The translations under genes were made by a program, and so were the position numbers. A stretch of DNA of 64,000 nucleotides from Bacteroidota bacterium. Lineage in GTDB: Bacteria > Bacteroidota > Bacteroidia > Bacteroidales > JACABE01. The notes below the pieces were generated by a model. It made no database searches. It was not told the DNA's origin and was given only the letters and a program-made list of their open reading frames with translations. Position 1 is the stretch's first letter; the number at the start of each line of letters is the position of its first letter. The stretch lies in contig JAPLDQ010000003.1 of assembly GCA_026391675.1 (NCBI GenBank), positions 1 to 64,000 of the forward strand. The letters are read 5' to 3'. This document shows positions 44,905 to 55,841 of this stretch, piece by piece.

Positions 44905-45984
44905 TTAATTAAAGAGTCCAAAATTTAGACCTCCTGAAACAGAAGAATATCCTCCAGGGGCAAAAGATCCTTCAGCAAATATAGCAAAAATGCCTAATTT
45001 GATTCTTACACCTGCATTTAATCCAAATTGGCTGCTACTTCCATTAAGACTAAAAGGATCCTGAATATGAGAAATAATTTTTGAAGTTGCAATTGAAGGA
45101 TTGCTTAAAGTTGTAACAGGATAATAACCTAATAAATCAAGGGTTGTTTTAGAATGTGAAAACCTAAATCCGCCAAATACTGTTAGTAAGGAAAGTTTCT
45201 TTGATATAATCAAATTAAGATTCCAGGCAGAAGTAGAAAAATTAAGTTCCTGAGTAGAATAATCTTTTTTATCCGGATTTGGCACGTTAACTTCAGGGTC
45301 TAATAAAAATTTATCTTTTGCCTGAACATCGAAACTTGCACTAGTAAAAGCACCAATTACAGATAAATCAAACGGAAGTTCTTTCATAAATGGAATCCAT
45401 TGTTTTATATCATGCTTTACACCAATACCAATATAACCTGCTTTATATGTAATACCTTCATTAGTAAAATGAAACTTTGGAAAACCACGTAACATTACTT
45501 CAGTTCCTTTAAACAGGCCTAAACTAAACTGAACAAGAGGAAGAGGCGAAATATTAAAACCTGAACCTTCAGGGATGTTTAATGGAAATAAAATACTGGA
45601 TGCTCCATCATTATATTTTGCAAAAACTCCTGTAGGAGAAGTTTTCTCTCCAAACATAGTAGATGCAGTTACCGGAACATTTCCGGTTGTAGAAATTACA
45701 GAGTATTCTTTAGGAATAATTTTAAAACTTTGTTCGTCTGCAGGAACCATAGAACCCGTAGCACCAATTGTAACTGTAAATCTACCCGTCTTTAATGGTG
45801 CTGCTGTTGAGTACCAGCCGTTATTCAAATTATTCCCAAAAGTATTTAAGAATGGTTTTGCATAATAATTTGCCATAATATTAGCATCTTTTTTACCGGC
45901 TGCTAAAAACTGAACGATGTCCTTTTGAGCATTAACAGAATATACAACTAACAATAATAATGTAGAAAATAATAATTTTTTCAT
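44905..45984 (-). CDS. Outer-membrane beta-barrel-like protein, DUF6588-like
   Basis: 359 aa. A signal peptide (MKKLLFSTLLLLVVYSVNAQ) is followed by KDIVQFLAAGKKDANIMANYYAKPF, then beta strands alternating polar and hydrophobic residues and ending in Phe (SGGLNFGLFN), as in outer-membrane barrels. NTFGNNLNNGWYSTAAPLK near residue 48 is typical of the DUF6588 group as I remember it. Function unknown. Own promoter and terminator. Confidence 0.8.
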   Translation of the reverse strand: MKKLLFSTLLLLVVYSVNAQKDIVQFLAAGKKDANIMANYYAKPFLNTFGNNLNNGWYSTAAPLKTGRFTVTIGATGSMVPADEQSFKIIPKEYSVISTTGNVPVTASTMFGEKTSPTGVFAKYNDGASSILFPLNIPEGSGFNISPLPLVQFSLGLFKGTEVMLRGFPKFHFTNEGITYKAGYIGIGVKHDIKQWIPFMKELPFDLSVIGAFTSASFDVQAKDKFLLDPEVNVPNPDKKDYSTQELNFSTSAWNLNLIISKKLSLLTVFGGFRFSHSKTTLDLLGYYPVTTLSNPSIATSKIISHIQDPFSLNGSSSQFGLNAGVRIKLGIFAIFAEGSFAPGGYSSVSGGLNFGLFN

Positions 45985-46026
45985 AGCTTAATTTTTTTAA
46001 TTAATAATAAATTAAATTTTTGTTAA

Positions 46027-46034
46027 CAAATATA
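46027..46034 (-). promoter_or_regulatory. -7 element TATATTTG for the DUF6588-like gene
   Basis: TAnnTTTG on the minus strand, 43 bases before the ATG at 45984. Confidence 0.5.
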
Positions 46035-46176
46035 ACAACAAATAAAAGAAATGTTTTACAAAAAATGTGAAAAAAAATCAATAAATTTTAAATAAAACAC
46101 ATAATTAATTTTATTTGTCTGATATACTGCATTTTAATACTTAATATTTTTTAACAAAAAATTTAGCAAATATTCT

Positions 46177-47670
<1,494 letters not shown>

Positions 47671-47726
47671 TTTAATAAAATAATCAATTAAAAACAACTT
47701 AAAATAACAATAAATCAATAAAGTTT

Positions 47727-49745
47727 ATGAAGAATCAGATTAAAATTTTACAGATTTTTTTATTTACCTTAATTTTCTCAAATGTTTTTGCTCAGCAAAA
47801 CAATGACCCTGTTCTTCTGAATGTTGCAGGTGAAAATATTACAAAATCAGAATTTTTGAGGGTTTACCAGAAAAATAACGCTAAAGATCAGGCTATTGAC
47901 AAAAAAGCATTGGATGAATATTTAGAACTTTATATTAATTTTAAACTTAAAGTTAAGGAAGCAGAAGAATTAGGATTAGATACCAATTCTATTTTTAAAT
48001 CAGAATTGAATGGTTATCGTGCTACGCTTGCTCAACCTTACTTAGTTGATAAAGATGTTACTGAAGATTTAATCAAAGAAGCTTATAGCCGGATGTTATT
48101 TGATGTCAGAGCAAGTCATATTTTAATCAGACTGGATAAAAATGCTATACCTTCTGATACTTTAGCTACTTTTAATAAAATAATGGCATTAAGAAAAAGG
48201 ATATTATCAGGAGAAGCTTTTGAAAAAATTGCTGCTGAAGCATCTGAAGATCCATCTGCCAAAGATGTTGCTGCAACTTCCGAAAGACCAGCTTATAAAG
48301 GTAACGGCGGAGATCTGGGATATTTTACTTCATTTGATATGATTTATCCTTTCGAAAATGCAGCTTTTAATACTAAAGTTGGCGAAGTATCAATGCCTAT
48401 CCGTTCTGAATATGGCTATCATCTTATAAAAGTTACGGATAAGAAAAAAGCAATGGGAAGAGTTCAGATTGCCCATTTATTGATTTCTGTTCCACAAAAT
48501 GCCAGTGAAATTGATATTAAAGAAGCTAAAATTAAAGCTTATGATATTATGGCTAAGCTGAAAAACGGAGAAAAATTTGATACATTAGTTAAACAACACT
48601 CTGATGATAAAGGTTCTGCCAATAAAGGCGGGGTTTTACCTGAATTTGGTGTAAACAGGATGATACCTGAATTTATTGTTGCAATTTCAAAATTAAATAA
48701 CCCAGGTGATTACAGCGAACCTATTCTTTCAAGATATGGCTGGCATATTATTAAACTGGTTGACCGGAAAGAAATTAAAAGTCTTGATGAATTAAAGAAT
48801 GAAATAAAACAAAAGGTTGCAAAAGACGAAAGAGCCAATAAAAGCAAAGAATCATTCCTAGCGAAAGTTAAAGTTGAATATAATTTTACTGAAAATCTTC
48901 AGACCGTTAAAGATTTCTATAAAGTTGTAACTGATTCAGTATTTACCAATTCATGGAAAGCTTCAGAAGCAAAAATGCTTACTGCAAAAATGTTTTCAAT
49001 AGGTACAAAAAACTTTACACAAACTGATTTTGCAGCATTTTTAGCTGCTATCAGAAACGAAAATCCGGCTAAAGAAAATCTTGAAATGTATGTAAACAGA
49101 AACTATAAAGACTATGTTGAAAGATGCATAATGCAGTATGCTGATAATAAATTGGAAGAAAAATATCCTGATTTTAAATCACTGATGAAAGAATATCATG
49201 ATGGAATATTACTTTTTGACTTAACAGATAAGAATGTATGGACAAAAGCAATTAAAGATACAGTCGGATTAAAAGATTTCTATCAGAAAAATACAATAAA
49301 TTATATGTGGGGCGAACGTTTGGATGCCACAATGTTTACATTTAAAGAAAGTAAAATTAAAGAAGCGGATGCCCGCAAATTTGTTGAGAAAATCCTTAAT
49401 AAACAATGGGGAAATAATGCAGATAAGATCAATGAACAAATAAAAAAGCTTTCGAAAGACAGTGCTGCAGTTACTTATATTCATGATAAATATTCAAAAG
49501 GCGATAATAAAATGATAGATCAGATCAAATGGCAGGAAGGAATAGCTGAAACGATTAAAGATGTGAACAATTTTGTTATCGTTTTGGTAAATAAAAAATT
49601 AATACCTGAACAAAAAACATTAACTGAAGCAAAAGGAATTGTAACAGCTGATTATCAAAACTATCTGGAAAAAGAATGGTTATTGATGTTACGCAAAAAA
49701 TATTCTTTCTCTGTAAATAAAGAAGTCTATAATTCAATAAAGTAA
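47727..49745 (+). CDS. Periplasmic parvulin-type peptidyl-prolyl isomerase with two rotamase domains
   Basis: 672 aa. A signal peptide (MKNQIKILQIFLFTLIFSNVFAQ) is followed by a helical SurA-like N-region (about 25-115) and two parvulin domains (about 120-240, VRASHILIRLDKNA ... GNGGDLGYFTSFDM; about 248-350, VQIAHLLISVPQNA ... GSANKGGVLPEFGVNRM). A long helical C-terminal half (to 672) has no domain I recognise. Role: folding and escort of outer-membrane proteins. It stands first of three folding genes behind guaB; a hairpin after it may reduce read-through. Confidence 0.92.
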   Translation: MKNQIKILQIFLFTLIFSNVFAQQNNDPVLLNVAGENITKSEFLRVYQKNNAKDQAIDKKALDEYLELYINFKLKVKEAEELGLDTNSIFKSELNGYRATLAQPYLVDKDVTEDLIKEAYSRMLFDVRASHILIRLDKNAIPSDTLATFNKIMALRKRILSGEAFEKIAAEASEDPSAKDVAATSERPAYKGNGGDLGYFTSFDMIYPFENAAFNTKVGEVSMPIRSEYGYHLIKVTDKKKAMGRVQIAHLLISVPQNASEIDIKEAKIKAYDIMAKLKNGEKFDTLVKQHSDDKGSANKGGVLPEFGVNRMIPEFIVAISKLNNPGDYSEPILSRYGWHIIKLVDRKEIKSLDELKNEIKQKVAKDERANKSKESFLAKVKVEYNFTENLQTVKDFYKVVTDSVFTNSWKASEAKMLTAKMFSIGTKNFTQTDFAAFLAAIRNENPAKENLEMYVNRNYKDYVERCIMQYADNKLEEKYPDFKSLMKEYHDGILLFDLTDKNVWTKAIKDTVGLKDFYQKNTINYMWGERLDATMFTFKESKIKEADARKFVEKILNKQWGNNADKINEQIKKLSKDSAAVTYIHDKYSKGDNKMIDQIKWQEGIAETIKDVNNFVIVLVNKKLIPEQKTLTEAKGIVTADYQNYLEKEWLLMLRKKYSFSVNKEVYNSIK

Positions 49746-49766
49746 ATAAACGTTTTTAGATTAATA

Positions 49767-49810
49767 AAATCTGACAAGATCAGAACGATTTTGTCAGATT
49801 TTATATTTTT
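49767..49810 (+). terminator. Hairpin terminator or attenuator between two folding genes
   Basis: AAAATCTGACAA pairs with TTGTCAGATTTT (12 bp), followed by ATATTTTT. It lies 22 bases after the stop of the first parvulin gene and within a same-strand gene series. Confidence 0.75.
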
Positions 49811-49836
49811 AAATCAATATATAAATCATCAATTAA

Positions 49837-50679
49837 ATGAAAGCTTTCCATAAAATTTTCTTCTTTTTTATGCTGATTGGAATTTTCGCAAGTTGTTCAT
49901 CAAAAAATAAAGAAGAAATTGTGGCTAAAGCCTTTGATTACTATTTATATAAATCGGAACTTAAAGGAATTATACCAAAGGGAAGTACAAAAAACGACAG
50001 TATTGCCATTACAAAAAACTTTATTAATAACTGGATTCATCAAAAGATAATTTTGCACAAAGCTGAAAAAAACCTTACAGAAGAACAAAAGGATTTTACA
50101 GCTCAGATTGAAAATTACAGAAATTCTTTACTCGTATACTCTTATGAAAGTAAGCTTATTATGCAATTACTGGATACTGCTGTAACCAATGCACAGATTC
50201 AGGAGTATTACGAAAAAAACACTGATAATTTCTTACTGAAAGATAATATTATTAAAGTTAACTATGTTAAACTTACCAAAAATTCAGCTATTAAAGAAAA
50301 AGTAAAATCCATGCTTTTTTCTGAAAAAGACAATAAAAACCAATTACTGGATATTTGCAGCAAACAGGCCGTTAATTTTTTTCTGGAAGATAATGAATGG
50401 TTGCTTTTTAATGATTTATTGAAAGAAATACCAATTGAAACATACAATCAGGAAAGTTTTCTGAAAAGCAACAGAACCCTTGAAATTAAAGATGATAATT
50501 ATATCTATTTAATTAATATTAAGGATTTTAAAATCAAAGAAAGCACATCACCCTTAAGTTTTGAGAAAGATAACATAAGAAATATAATATTAAATAAACG
50601 CAAATTATTATTAATCAATAAAATGCACGACGAATTGTTTGATGAAGCTGTAAAAAGCAATGAATTTAAAATTTATTAA
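49837..50679 (+). CDS. SurA-like lipoprotein lacking a recognisable parvulin core
   Basis: 280 aa. A lipoprotein signal (FFFFMLIGIFASC) is followed by SSKNKEEIVAKAFDYYLYKSELKGIIPKG and helical segments in the manner of the SurA N-domain (NFINNWIHQKIILHKAEKNL). The region where a parvulin domain would be (about 130-235) has IIKVNYVKL and NYIYLINIKDF strands but not the usual H-I-L or G-G-D-L-G motifs. Inference: a chaperone-only member of the SurA/PpiC group. It sits between two true parvulin genes, which supports a shared role. Confidence 0.8.
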   Translation: MKAFHKIFFFFMLIGIFASCSSKNKEEIVAKAFDYYLYKSELKGIIPKGSTKNDSIAITKNFINNWIHQKIILHKAEKNLTEEQKDFTAQIENYRNSLLVYSYESKLIMQLLDTAVTNAQIQEYYEKNTDNFLLKDNIIKVNYVKLTKNSAIKEKVKSMLFSEKDNKNQLLDICSKQAVNFFLEDNEWLLFNDLLKEIPIETYNQESFLKSNRTLEIKDDNYIYLINIKDFKIKESTSPLSFEKDNIRNIILNKRKLLLINKMHDELFDEAVKSNEFKIY

Positions 50680-50735
50680 CCGGACAATAAATTAAACCAA
50701 ATCAAGTTTTTAAAAACAAAATAGAACCAAGCATT

Positions 50736-52088
50736 ATGCAATTAATAAAAAAACAGATTTTTCTTTTCCTATCCCTTATTATTTTAGGTATTACATTACA
50801 GGCTCAGGATATAATTATTGACCAGGTTGTTGCAATTGTAGGGGGGAATATTGTTAAAGCATCTGATGTTGAACTACAATACAGCCAAATGCGTATGCAG
50901 GGTAATATCAAAGGAGGCGATAATGCTAAATGCACTATCCTTGAAAACATAATGTTTACCAAATTGATGTTGAATCAGGCAAAACTTGACAGTGTTGTTG
51001 TAAGTGATGATCAGGTTGAAAGCAATCTGGAACAAAGACTAAGATATTTTATTGCCAAAATCGGTTCAAAAGAAAAATTTGAAGATTATTATAAAAAAAC
51101 CACTACTGAATTTAAAGATGAATACAGGAATATTATCCGCGACCAGATGATAGTTCAGAATGTAGAAAGTAATATTACAGACCCTATTAAAATAACACCA
51201 AGTGATGTTAAGAAATTCTATGACGAAATTCCATCAGACAGTATTCCGTTAATTAATGCTGAATACGAAATTGGTCAGATTATCCGTCAGCCGGCAATAA
51301 GCAAGGCAGAAAAAGAAGTTGTAAAACAGCGCTTGAATGAATTAAGAGAACGTATTATAAAAGGAGAAAGTTTTTCTGCATTAGCTGCTTTATATTCCGA
51401 AGATCCGGGTTCTGCCAAAAGAAGCGGTGAACTGGGTTTATTTGGCAGAGGCGAAATGTTTCCAGAATTCGAAGCAGCGGCTTTTAATCTTAAAACTCCT
51501 GATGAAGTGTCAAATGTAATTGAAACCAAAGCTGGTTATCATATACTGCAATTAATAGAAAGAAGAGGAGATTTTGTTAATGTCCGCCATATATTACTGA
51601 TGCCGAAAGTATCTCCCTACGAATTACAGAAAGCAAAAATATATTTAGACAGCGTTTTAACCATAATTAATGACAGTACCATGGAATTTGCACGAGCAGC
51701 CATGAAATTTTCCAATGATCCAAGTAAAAACAATGCAGGAATCATGGTAAATCCTAATTCAGGAAATTCAAAATTTAATGCTGAAGATATCGATCCAAGT
51801 ATTTTCTTTGCAGTGGATAAAATGAAAGTGGGTGATATGTCAAAACCAATGTTAATGACGGATGCTGACGGAAAACAGGCTTTCCGTATTATCTATCTTA
51901 AATCGCGCACTTCTGCACATCGTGCCAATCTAAAGGATGATTATGATAAAATCCAGAATGCTGCCCTGGAACGTGCTAAGTCTGAAGCCATTAAAAAATG
52001 GATCAATTCAAAAATTGAAAAAACCTATATCAAATTATTTGATAATTACAAAGATTGTAAGTTTGAAAATGTTTGGGTGAAAAAATAA
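50736..52088 (+). CDS. surA: SurA-type periplasmic chaperone and peptidyl-prolyl isomerase
   Basis: 450 aa. A signal peptide (to about LQAQD) is followed by the SurA N-domain ([26 protein letters not shown]), parvulin domain 1 (about 170-270, [12 protein letters not shown] ... [26 protein letters not shown]), and a second, diverged parvulin domain (about 280-390, [12 protein letters not shown] ... NNAGIMVNP). Role: escorts unfolded outer-membrane proteins to the BAM complex. Last gene of the guaB-ppi-lipoprotein-surA series; it converges on dapA with only 18 bases between. Confidence 0.92.
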   Translation: MQLIKKQIFLFLSLIILGITLQAQDIIIDQVVAIVGGNIVKASDVELQYSQMRMQGNIKGGDNAKCTILENIMFTKLMLNQAKLDSVVVSDDQVESNLEQRLRYFIAKIGSKEKFEDYYKKTTTEFKDEYRNIIRDQMIVQNVESNITDPIKITPSDVKKFYDEIPSDSIPLINAEYEIGQIIRQPAISKAEKEVVKQRLNELRERIIKGESFSALAALYSEDPGSAKRSGELGLFGRGEMFPEFEAAAFNLKTPDEVSNVIETKAGYHILQLIERRGDFVNVRHILLMPKVSPYELQKAKIYLDSVLTIINDSTMEFARAAMKFSNDPSKNNAGIMVNPNSGNSKFNAEDIDPSIFFAVDKMKVGDMSKPMLMTDADGKQAFRIIYLKSRTSAHRANLKDDYDKIQNAALERAKSEAIKKWINSKIEKTYIKLFDNYKDCKFENVWVKK

Positions 52089-52106
52089 AAATTCTTAAAA
52101 CCTAAA

Positions 52107-52991
52107 TTAACCGATTATTTCTTTTATCAGGTTCTGTATTAAGGCATTCGTTTGTTTATTTACCTTTACTAAAGGCAAACGCAGGTTATTCTGGCATATT
52201 TCCATCATTTCCAATGCAGCTTTTACGCCGGCAGGACTTCCGTCTTCAAAAATAGCATTCATAAAATCAAACAATTTATAATGCAATTCTTTTGCCTTTT
52301 TGCAATTGGCTGATAATGCCATTTGAACCATTTCTGAGAATTCTTTCGGGAAAGCATTTGCAACCACTGATATAACACCATCTGCTCCGGCAGCAATCAA
52401 AGGTAAAGTTAATGCATCATCACCCGAAATAACTAAAAAATCTTTCGGCTTATCTTTAATGATTTGCATGCATTGCATTAAATTTCCCGAAGCTTCTTTT
52501 ATTCCAATAATGCCGGGTACTTCAACAGCTAATTTTAGCGTTGTTTCTGCTGTAATATTTACACCGGTTCTGCCCGGAACATTGTAAATCAACATAGGGA
52601 CAGGCAACACCTCTTCTATGCTCTTAAAATGATAGAATAAGCCCTTCTGCTGCGGTTTATTATAATAAGGAGCAACTGATAAGACTGCATCAATTCCATC
52701 GAAATCAAAGCCTTTAATCTGGTCAACTATTTTTTGGGTGTCATTCCCTCCCATTCCTAACACAACAGGAACACGTTTGGCAACTGTATCCACAACAAAA
52801 TCGGTAACAGCCAGTTTTTCTTTTTCTGACAATGTAGCTGTTTCACCTGTTGTACCCAAAGCAACAATGTAATTTACACCATTGCTGACAATATGTTCGA
52901 TTAATTTACCTAATGAAGTAAAATCAACGGTTCCATGTTTGTGAAAAGGTGTAATTATGGCTACACCAGTACCTTTAAGTGCTTTTTTCAT
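52107..52991 (-). CDS. dapA: 4-hydroxy-tetrahydrodipicolinate synthase
   Basis: 294 aa. Aldolase-type TIM barrel with GTGVAIITPF, LGTTGETATLSEKEK, MLIYNVPGRTGVNI (catalytic Tyr) and the Schiff-base Lys in GIIGIKEASGNL. Reaction: condenses pyruvate with aspartate semialdehyde, the first step to diaminopimelate and lysine. The start overlaps the end of the upstream DUF6913-like gene by 17 bases, so the pair is cotranscribed and perhaps translationally coupled. Confidence 0.98.
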   Translation of the reverse strand: MKKALKGTGVAIITPFHKHGTVDFTSLGKLIEHIVSNGVNYIVALGTTGETATLSEKEKLAVTDFVVDTVAKRVPVVLGMGGNDTQKIVDQIKGFDFDGIDAVLSVAPYYNKPQQKGLFYHFKSIEEVLPVPMLIYNVPGRTGVNITAETTLKLAVEVPGIIGIKEASGNLMQCMQIIKDKPKDFLVISGDDALTLPLIAAGADGVISVVANAFPKEFSEMVQMALSANCKKAKELHYKLFDFMNAIFEDGSPAGVKAALEMMEICQNNLRLPLVKVNKQTNALIQNLIKEIIG

Positions 52992-53541
52992 TATCAGTTT
53001 TATTAATAATACTCAAATAATGTATGATTAAAGTAATGAACTCATCTAATGTTGTTTTAGCATTAATATCTATCATTAAATCAAAAATTGCAGCATTGTT
53101 TTCTCCATCCTTGCCTACTTTAAATTTAGCTTTTGAAAATGCTGCAATAAATTTTGTCTGGAAATTAGCATCTAATGACAAATCAATTAATATATCGAAA
53201 TCAACTTTACAGAAATCAGTTACATAGTTACCTTTAGGTTTGTTGAACCAATTTAAATCCTTACGGTCGTAATAATCCAAAGATAATTTTTCAATGGCAT
53301 AAATAGGCCTGATATTACCGTCAAAAAAACCAATTGCTTTCACATTGATTTGTTTATCCTGTAATATTTTAACAAAACGGGTGATATGATTATAGGTTTG
53401 TTCGTCTTTTAATTCATAAATTATCCCAACAGTTTTAGCATTGTCAAGATTAACAATCTTACGAAAACGTTGATTTTTAGGTAAATTCTTATTGAGATAT
53501 TGTTTTGCAACAAACGCTTTAATAGTAGAAAAGATACTCAC
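52975..53541 (-). CDS. DUF6913-like protein of unknown function, coupled to dapA
   Basis: 188 aa, no signal peptide. Contains FVAKQYLNKNLPKNQR, the strand AKTVGIIYELKDEQTY, IKAIGFFDG-type strands and DFDILIDLS. The alternating alpha/beta pattern suggests a small Rossmann-like fold. I recall this family as DUF6913, confined to Bacteroidota, with no known activity. The 17-base overlap with dapA is the only clue to a role, and would fit a link to DAP or cell-wall metabolism. Confidence 0.75.
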   Translation of the reverse strand: MSIFSTIKAFVAKQYLNKNLPKNQRFRKIVNLDNAKTVGIIYELKDEQTYNHITRFVKILQDKQINVKAIGFFDGNIRPIYAIEKLSLDYYDRKDLNWFNKPKGNYVTDFCKVDFDILIDLSLDANFQTKFIAAFSKAKFKVGKDGENNAAIFDLMIDINAKTTLDEFITLIIHYLSIINKTDNEKST

Positions 53542-53686
53542 TTAATAAGTTTATAAAAATATTATTAATAATTAAATAGCGAGTAAAGTTAAAAAGAAAT
53601 TAAATATAAAGTAATAAATTTAAATTTATCTTTTCATTTTAACAAATAAATACTTTGTTTTTTGCTATTTTTACAAAAAAATCAAT

Positions 53687-54448
53687 TTGAAAATTACTTT
53701 TTTAGGAACAGGAACTTCACAGGGTGTTCCGGTAATAGCTTGCGAATGTGAAGTTTGCAAATCTACAGACTCAAAAGATAAGAGATTACGTTCTTCAGTA
53801 ATGGTTGAATGCCAGGGGAATGTATTTGTAATTGATACAGGCCCTGATTTCAGAGCACAAATGCTTCGTGAAAATGTTAAACATCTGGATGCTGTAATAC
53901 TGACACATGCACACAAAGACCATATTGCAGGTTTGGATGATGTAAGGGCTTTTAATTATTTTCAAAAAAAAGCTATTGATGTGTATGCCCGGCAAGATGT
54001 AAATATTCAGATAAAAAATGAATTTTCATACGCTTTTGATGTTTTTAAATATCCCGGAGTCCCGGAAATAAATTTACATACAATTGAAAACAAAGCTTTT
54101 GAAATCAATAATATAAGAATTATTCCAATTGAAGTATCGCATTTAGGATTATCAATTTTTGGATTTAGAATTGGTGATTTTACCTATATAACAGATGCTA
54201 ACCATATCAGCAATAAGGAAATTGAAAAAATAAAAGGATCAAAAGTGGTCGTATTAAATGCGCTGCGAAAGAAAAAACATGTTTCCCACTTTAACCTCGA
54301 AGAAGCTGTTGATATCTTAAAAGAAATTAATGCAGAACATTCATATTTAACACATATCAGCCACATGATGGGCTTGCACGAAAAAGTTGAAAAGGAATTA
54401 CCTGCTAATATTAAAATAGCTTACGATGGTCTATATTTAGAAATTTAA
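53687..54448 (+). CDS. MBL-fold metallo-hydrolase (PhnP/RNase Z-like)
   Basis: 253 aa with a TTG start that begins the conserved strand KITFLGTGTSQGVPVI; no ATG is available before this strand. Metal motifs: ILTHAHKDHIAGLDD (HxHxDH), SHLG, ITDAN and LTHISHMMG. Two Cys in ACECEVCKS fit the zinc-type Cys motif of PhnP-like proteins. Known: such enzymes hydrolyse cyclic phosphodiesters or act as metal hydrolases of uncertain substrate. Stands alone between divergent and same-strand genes. Confidence 0.9.
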   Translation: MKITFLGTGTSQGVPVIACECEVCKSTDSKDKRLRSSVMVECQGNVFVIDTGPDFRAQMLRENVKHLDAVILTHAHKDHIAGLDDVRAFNYFQKKAIDVYARQDVNIQIKNEFSYAFDVFKYPGVPEINLHTIENKAFEINNIRIIPIEVSHLGLSIFGFRIGDFTYITDANHISNKEIEKIKGSKVVVLNALRKKKHVSHFNLEEAVDILKEINAEHSYLTHISHMMGLHEKVEKELPANIKIAYDGLYLEI

Positions 54449-54545
54449 TAAAGTAATATCTTCATTATAAGCTGAAAACTTATACTTTAGCTTAAATTAA
54501 TAAAATGCCGGCAATGTCATTGCGTTAAACTTTAAAAAAGAAACG

Positions 54546-55745
54546 ATGAAAATAAAAGATAAATTACGATTTCCTTCATTTTACTGGGTTTTGGGAGCTT
54601 TTTTTCTGCTCTTTTTTATAGCTGAAGTCATAAATCACCGGTTTGAATTAAACGATTTCAAGGTTTATTATCTGGCCATGCAAAACTTTATCAATGGAGA
54701 TGCTATATACTATACTCCTTTCGGCTTACAATCCGGATTTTATAAATATTCACCTTTTGCTTTAATACCATTTTCCATATTTTATGCTATACCTTATATT
54801 GTGGCTTCCATTATTTATTACTTACTGATTTGTATTGCCATATTTTTTGTACTGACTAAAAGCTACCGACTAATAAATGAAGTGTTTAATTTTGAAAATA
54901 CGCAAAAATCTACTATACTATATTTTACATTGCTGATTTTGTTAAACCATTTTTACCGAGAACTGCACCTGGGGAATGTGAATGTATTGCTTTTGCTGTT
55001 ATATCTGGTAAGTTTTGAGAAATTACTTAAAAACAAAGAAGTTTCCGCCGGAATATTAATGGGAATTGGTTTGCTCTTTAAGTTACATTTCATCGTATTA
55101 TTGCCGGTATTATTTTTATTCGGAAAATTTAAGACTTCAATTTTAATGGCTGGAAGTTTTATTATTGGTTTGTTTCTACCAGCAGTTTTTCTCGGATATG
55201 AAGCCAATAATGCACTGTTAAAAATATGGGTAAGTACCATGAAAGGGCATAATACCAATATAAATTCAAGTTCCGATACCATTTATGCATGGGTAAACAA
55301 ATTACTTTCAACCATTGGCCTTGAGCAGAAAAACTTAATGTATAGCCTTATAATTCTGGCATTAATTGCTGCTGTCTTTTTATGGCTGATATTCAGAAAA
55401 AATCATCAGAAACCCATTTATAGTAATTTCCAAAAATTCAGTCTAATCTATTTAGTTGTAATTGCAATAGTACCAAGCATTACGCTTACCGATAGCGAAC
55501 ATTTCCTGTTCAGCTTACCGGTAGTAATGCTCAGCCTTTTTTTATTTTTCATTAAACCTTCGATTACTATTTATGATAAAGTTTTTATCATAACTGCTTT
55601 TGTACTATATGGTGGAAATTGGCATGATTTATGGGGACACAGAATTTCAGTATTTTTCGCTTATAATGGATTCCTTGGATTGGGAAATCTCCTGTTAATC
55701 GCCTTTATTCTTTGGAAAATTGATGTTATTCTGAAGAAGAATTGA
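54546..55745 (+). CDS. Integral membrane glycosyltransferase family 87-like protein (DUF2029)
   Basis: 399 aa with about ten membrane helices. The GT87 signature is present near the N-terminus: NDFKVYYLAMQNFINGDAIY with an acidic residue in the first loop, followed by FYKYSPFALIPFSIFY, and later HLGNVNVLLLLLYLVSFEKLLKN and GILMGIGLLFKLHFIVLLPVLF. Known: GT87 enzymes use polyprenyl-phosphate mannose as donor in actinobacteria. In Bacteroidota the donor and acceptor are not established. Downstream 95 bases contain no terminator that I could see. Confidence 0.88.
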   Translation: MKIKDKLRFPSFYWVLGAFFLLFFIAEVINHRFELNDFKVYYLAMQNFINGDAIYYTPFGLQSGFYKYSPFALIPFSIFYAIPYIVASIIYYLLICIAIFFVLTKSYRLINEVFNFENTQKSTILYFTLLILLNHFYRELHLGNVNVLLLLLYLVSFEKLLKNKEVSAGILMGIGLLFKLHFIVLLPVLFLFGKFKTSILMAGSFIIGLFLPAVFLGYEANNALLKIWVSTMKGHNTNINSSSDTIYAWVNKLLSTIGLEQKNLMYSLIILALIAAVFLWLIFRKNHQKPIYSNFQKFSLIYLVVIAIVPSITLTDSEHFLFSLPVVMLSLFLFFIKPSITIYDKVFIITAFVLYGGNWHDLWGHRISVFFAYNGFLGLGNLLLIAFILWKIDVILKKN

Positions 55746-55841
55746 ATGTGTTGATGCGGTAATGCGATAATTTGCTTATGTGTCCTGCCTCAAGCCAGCG
55801 TAAAAACTTTGCCGAACGGAGATATATATAATTTCTGAATT

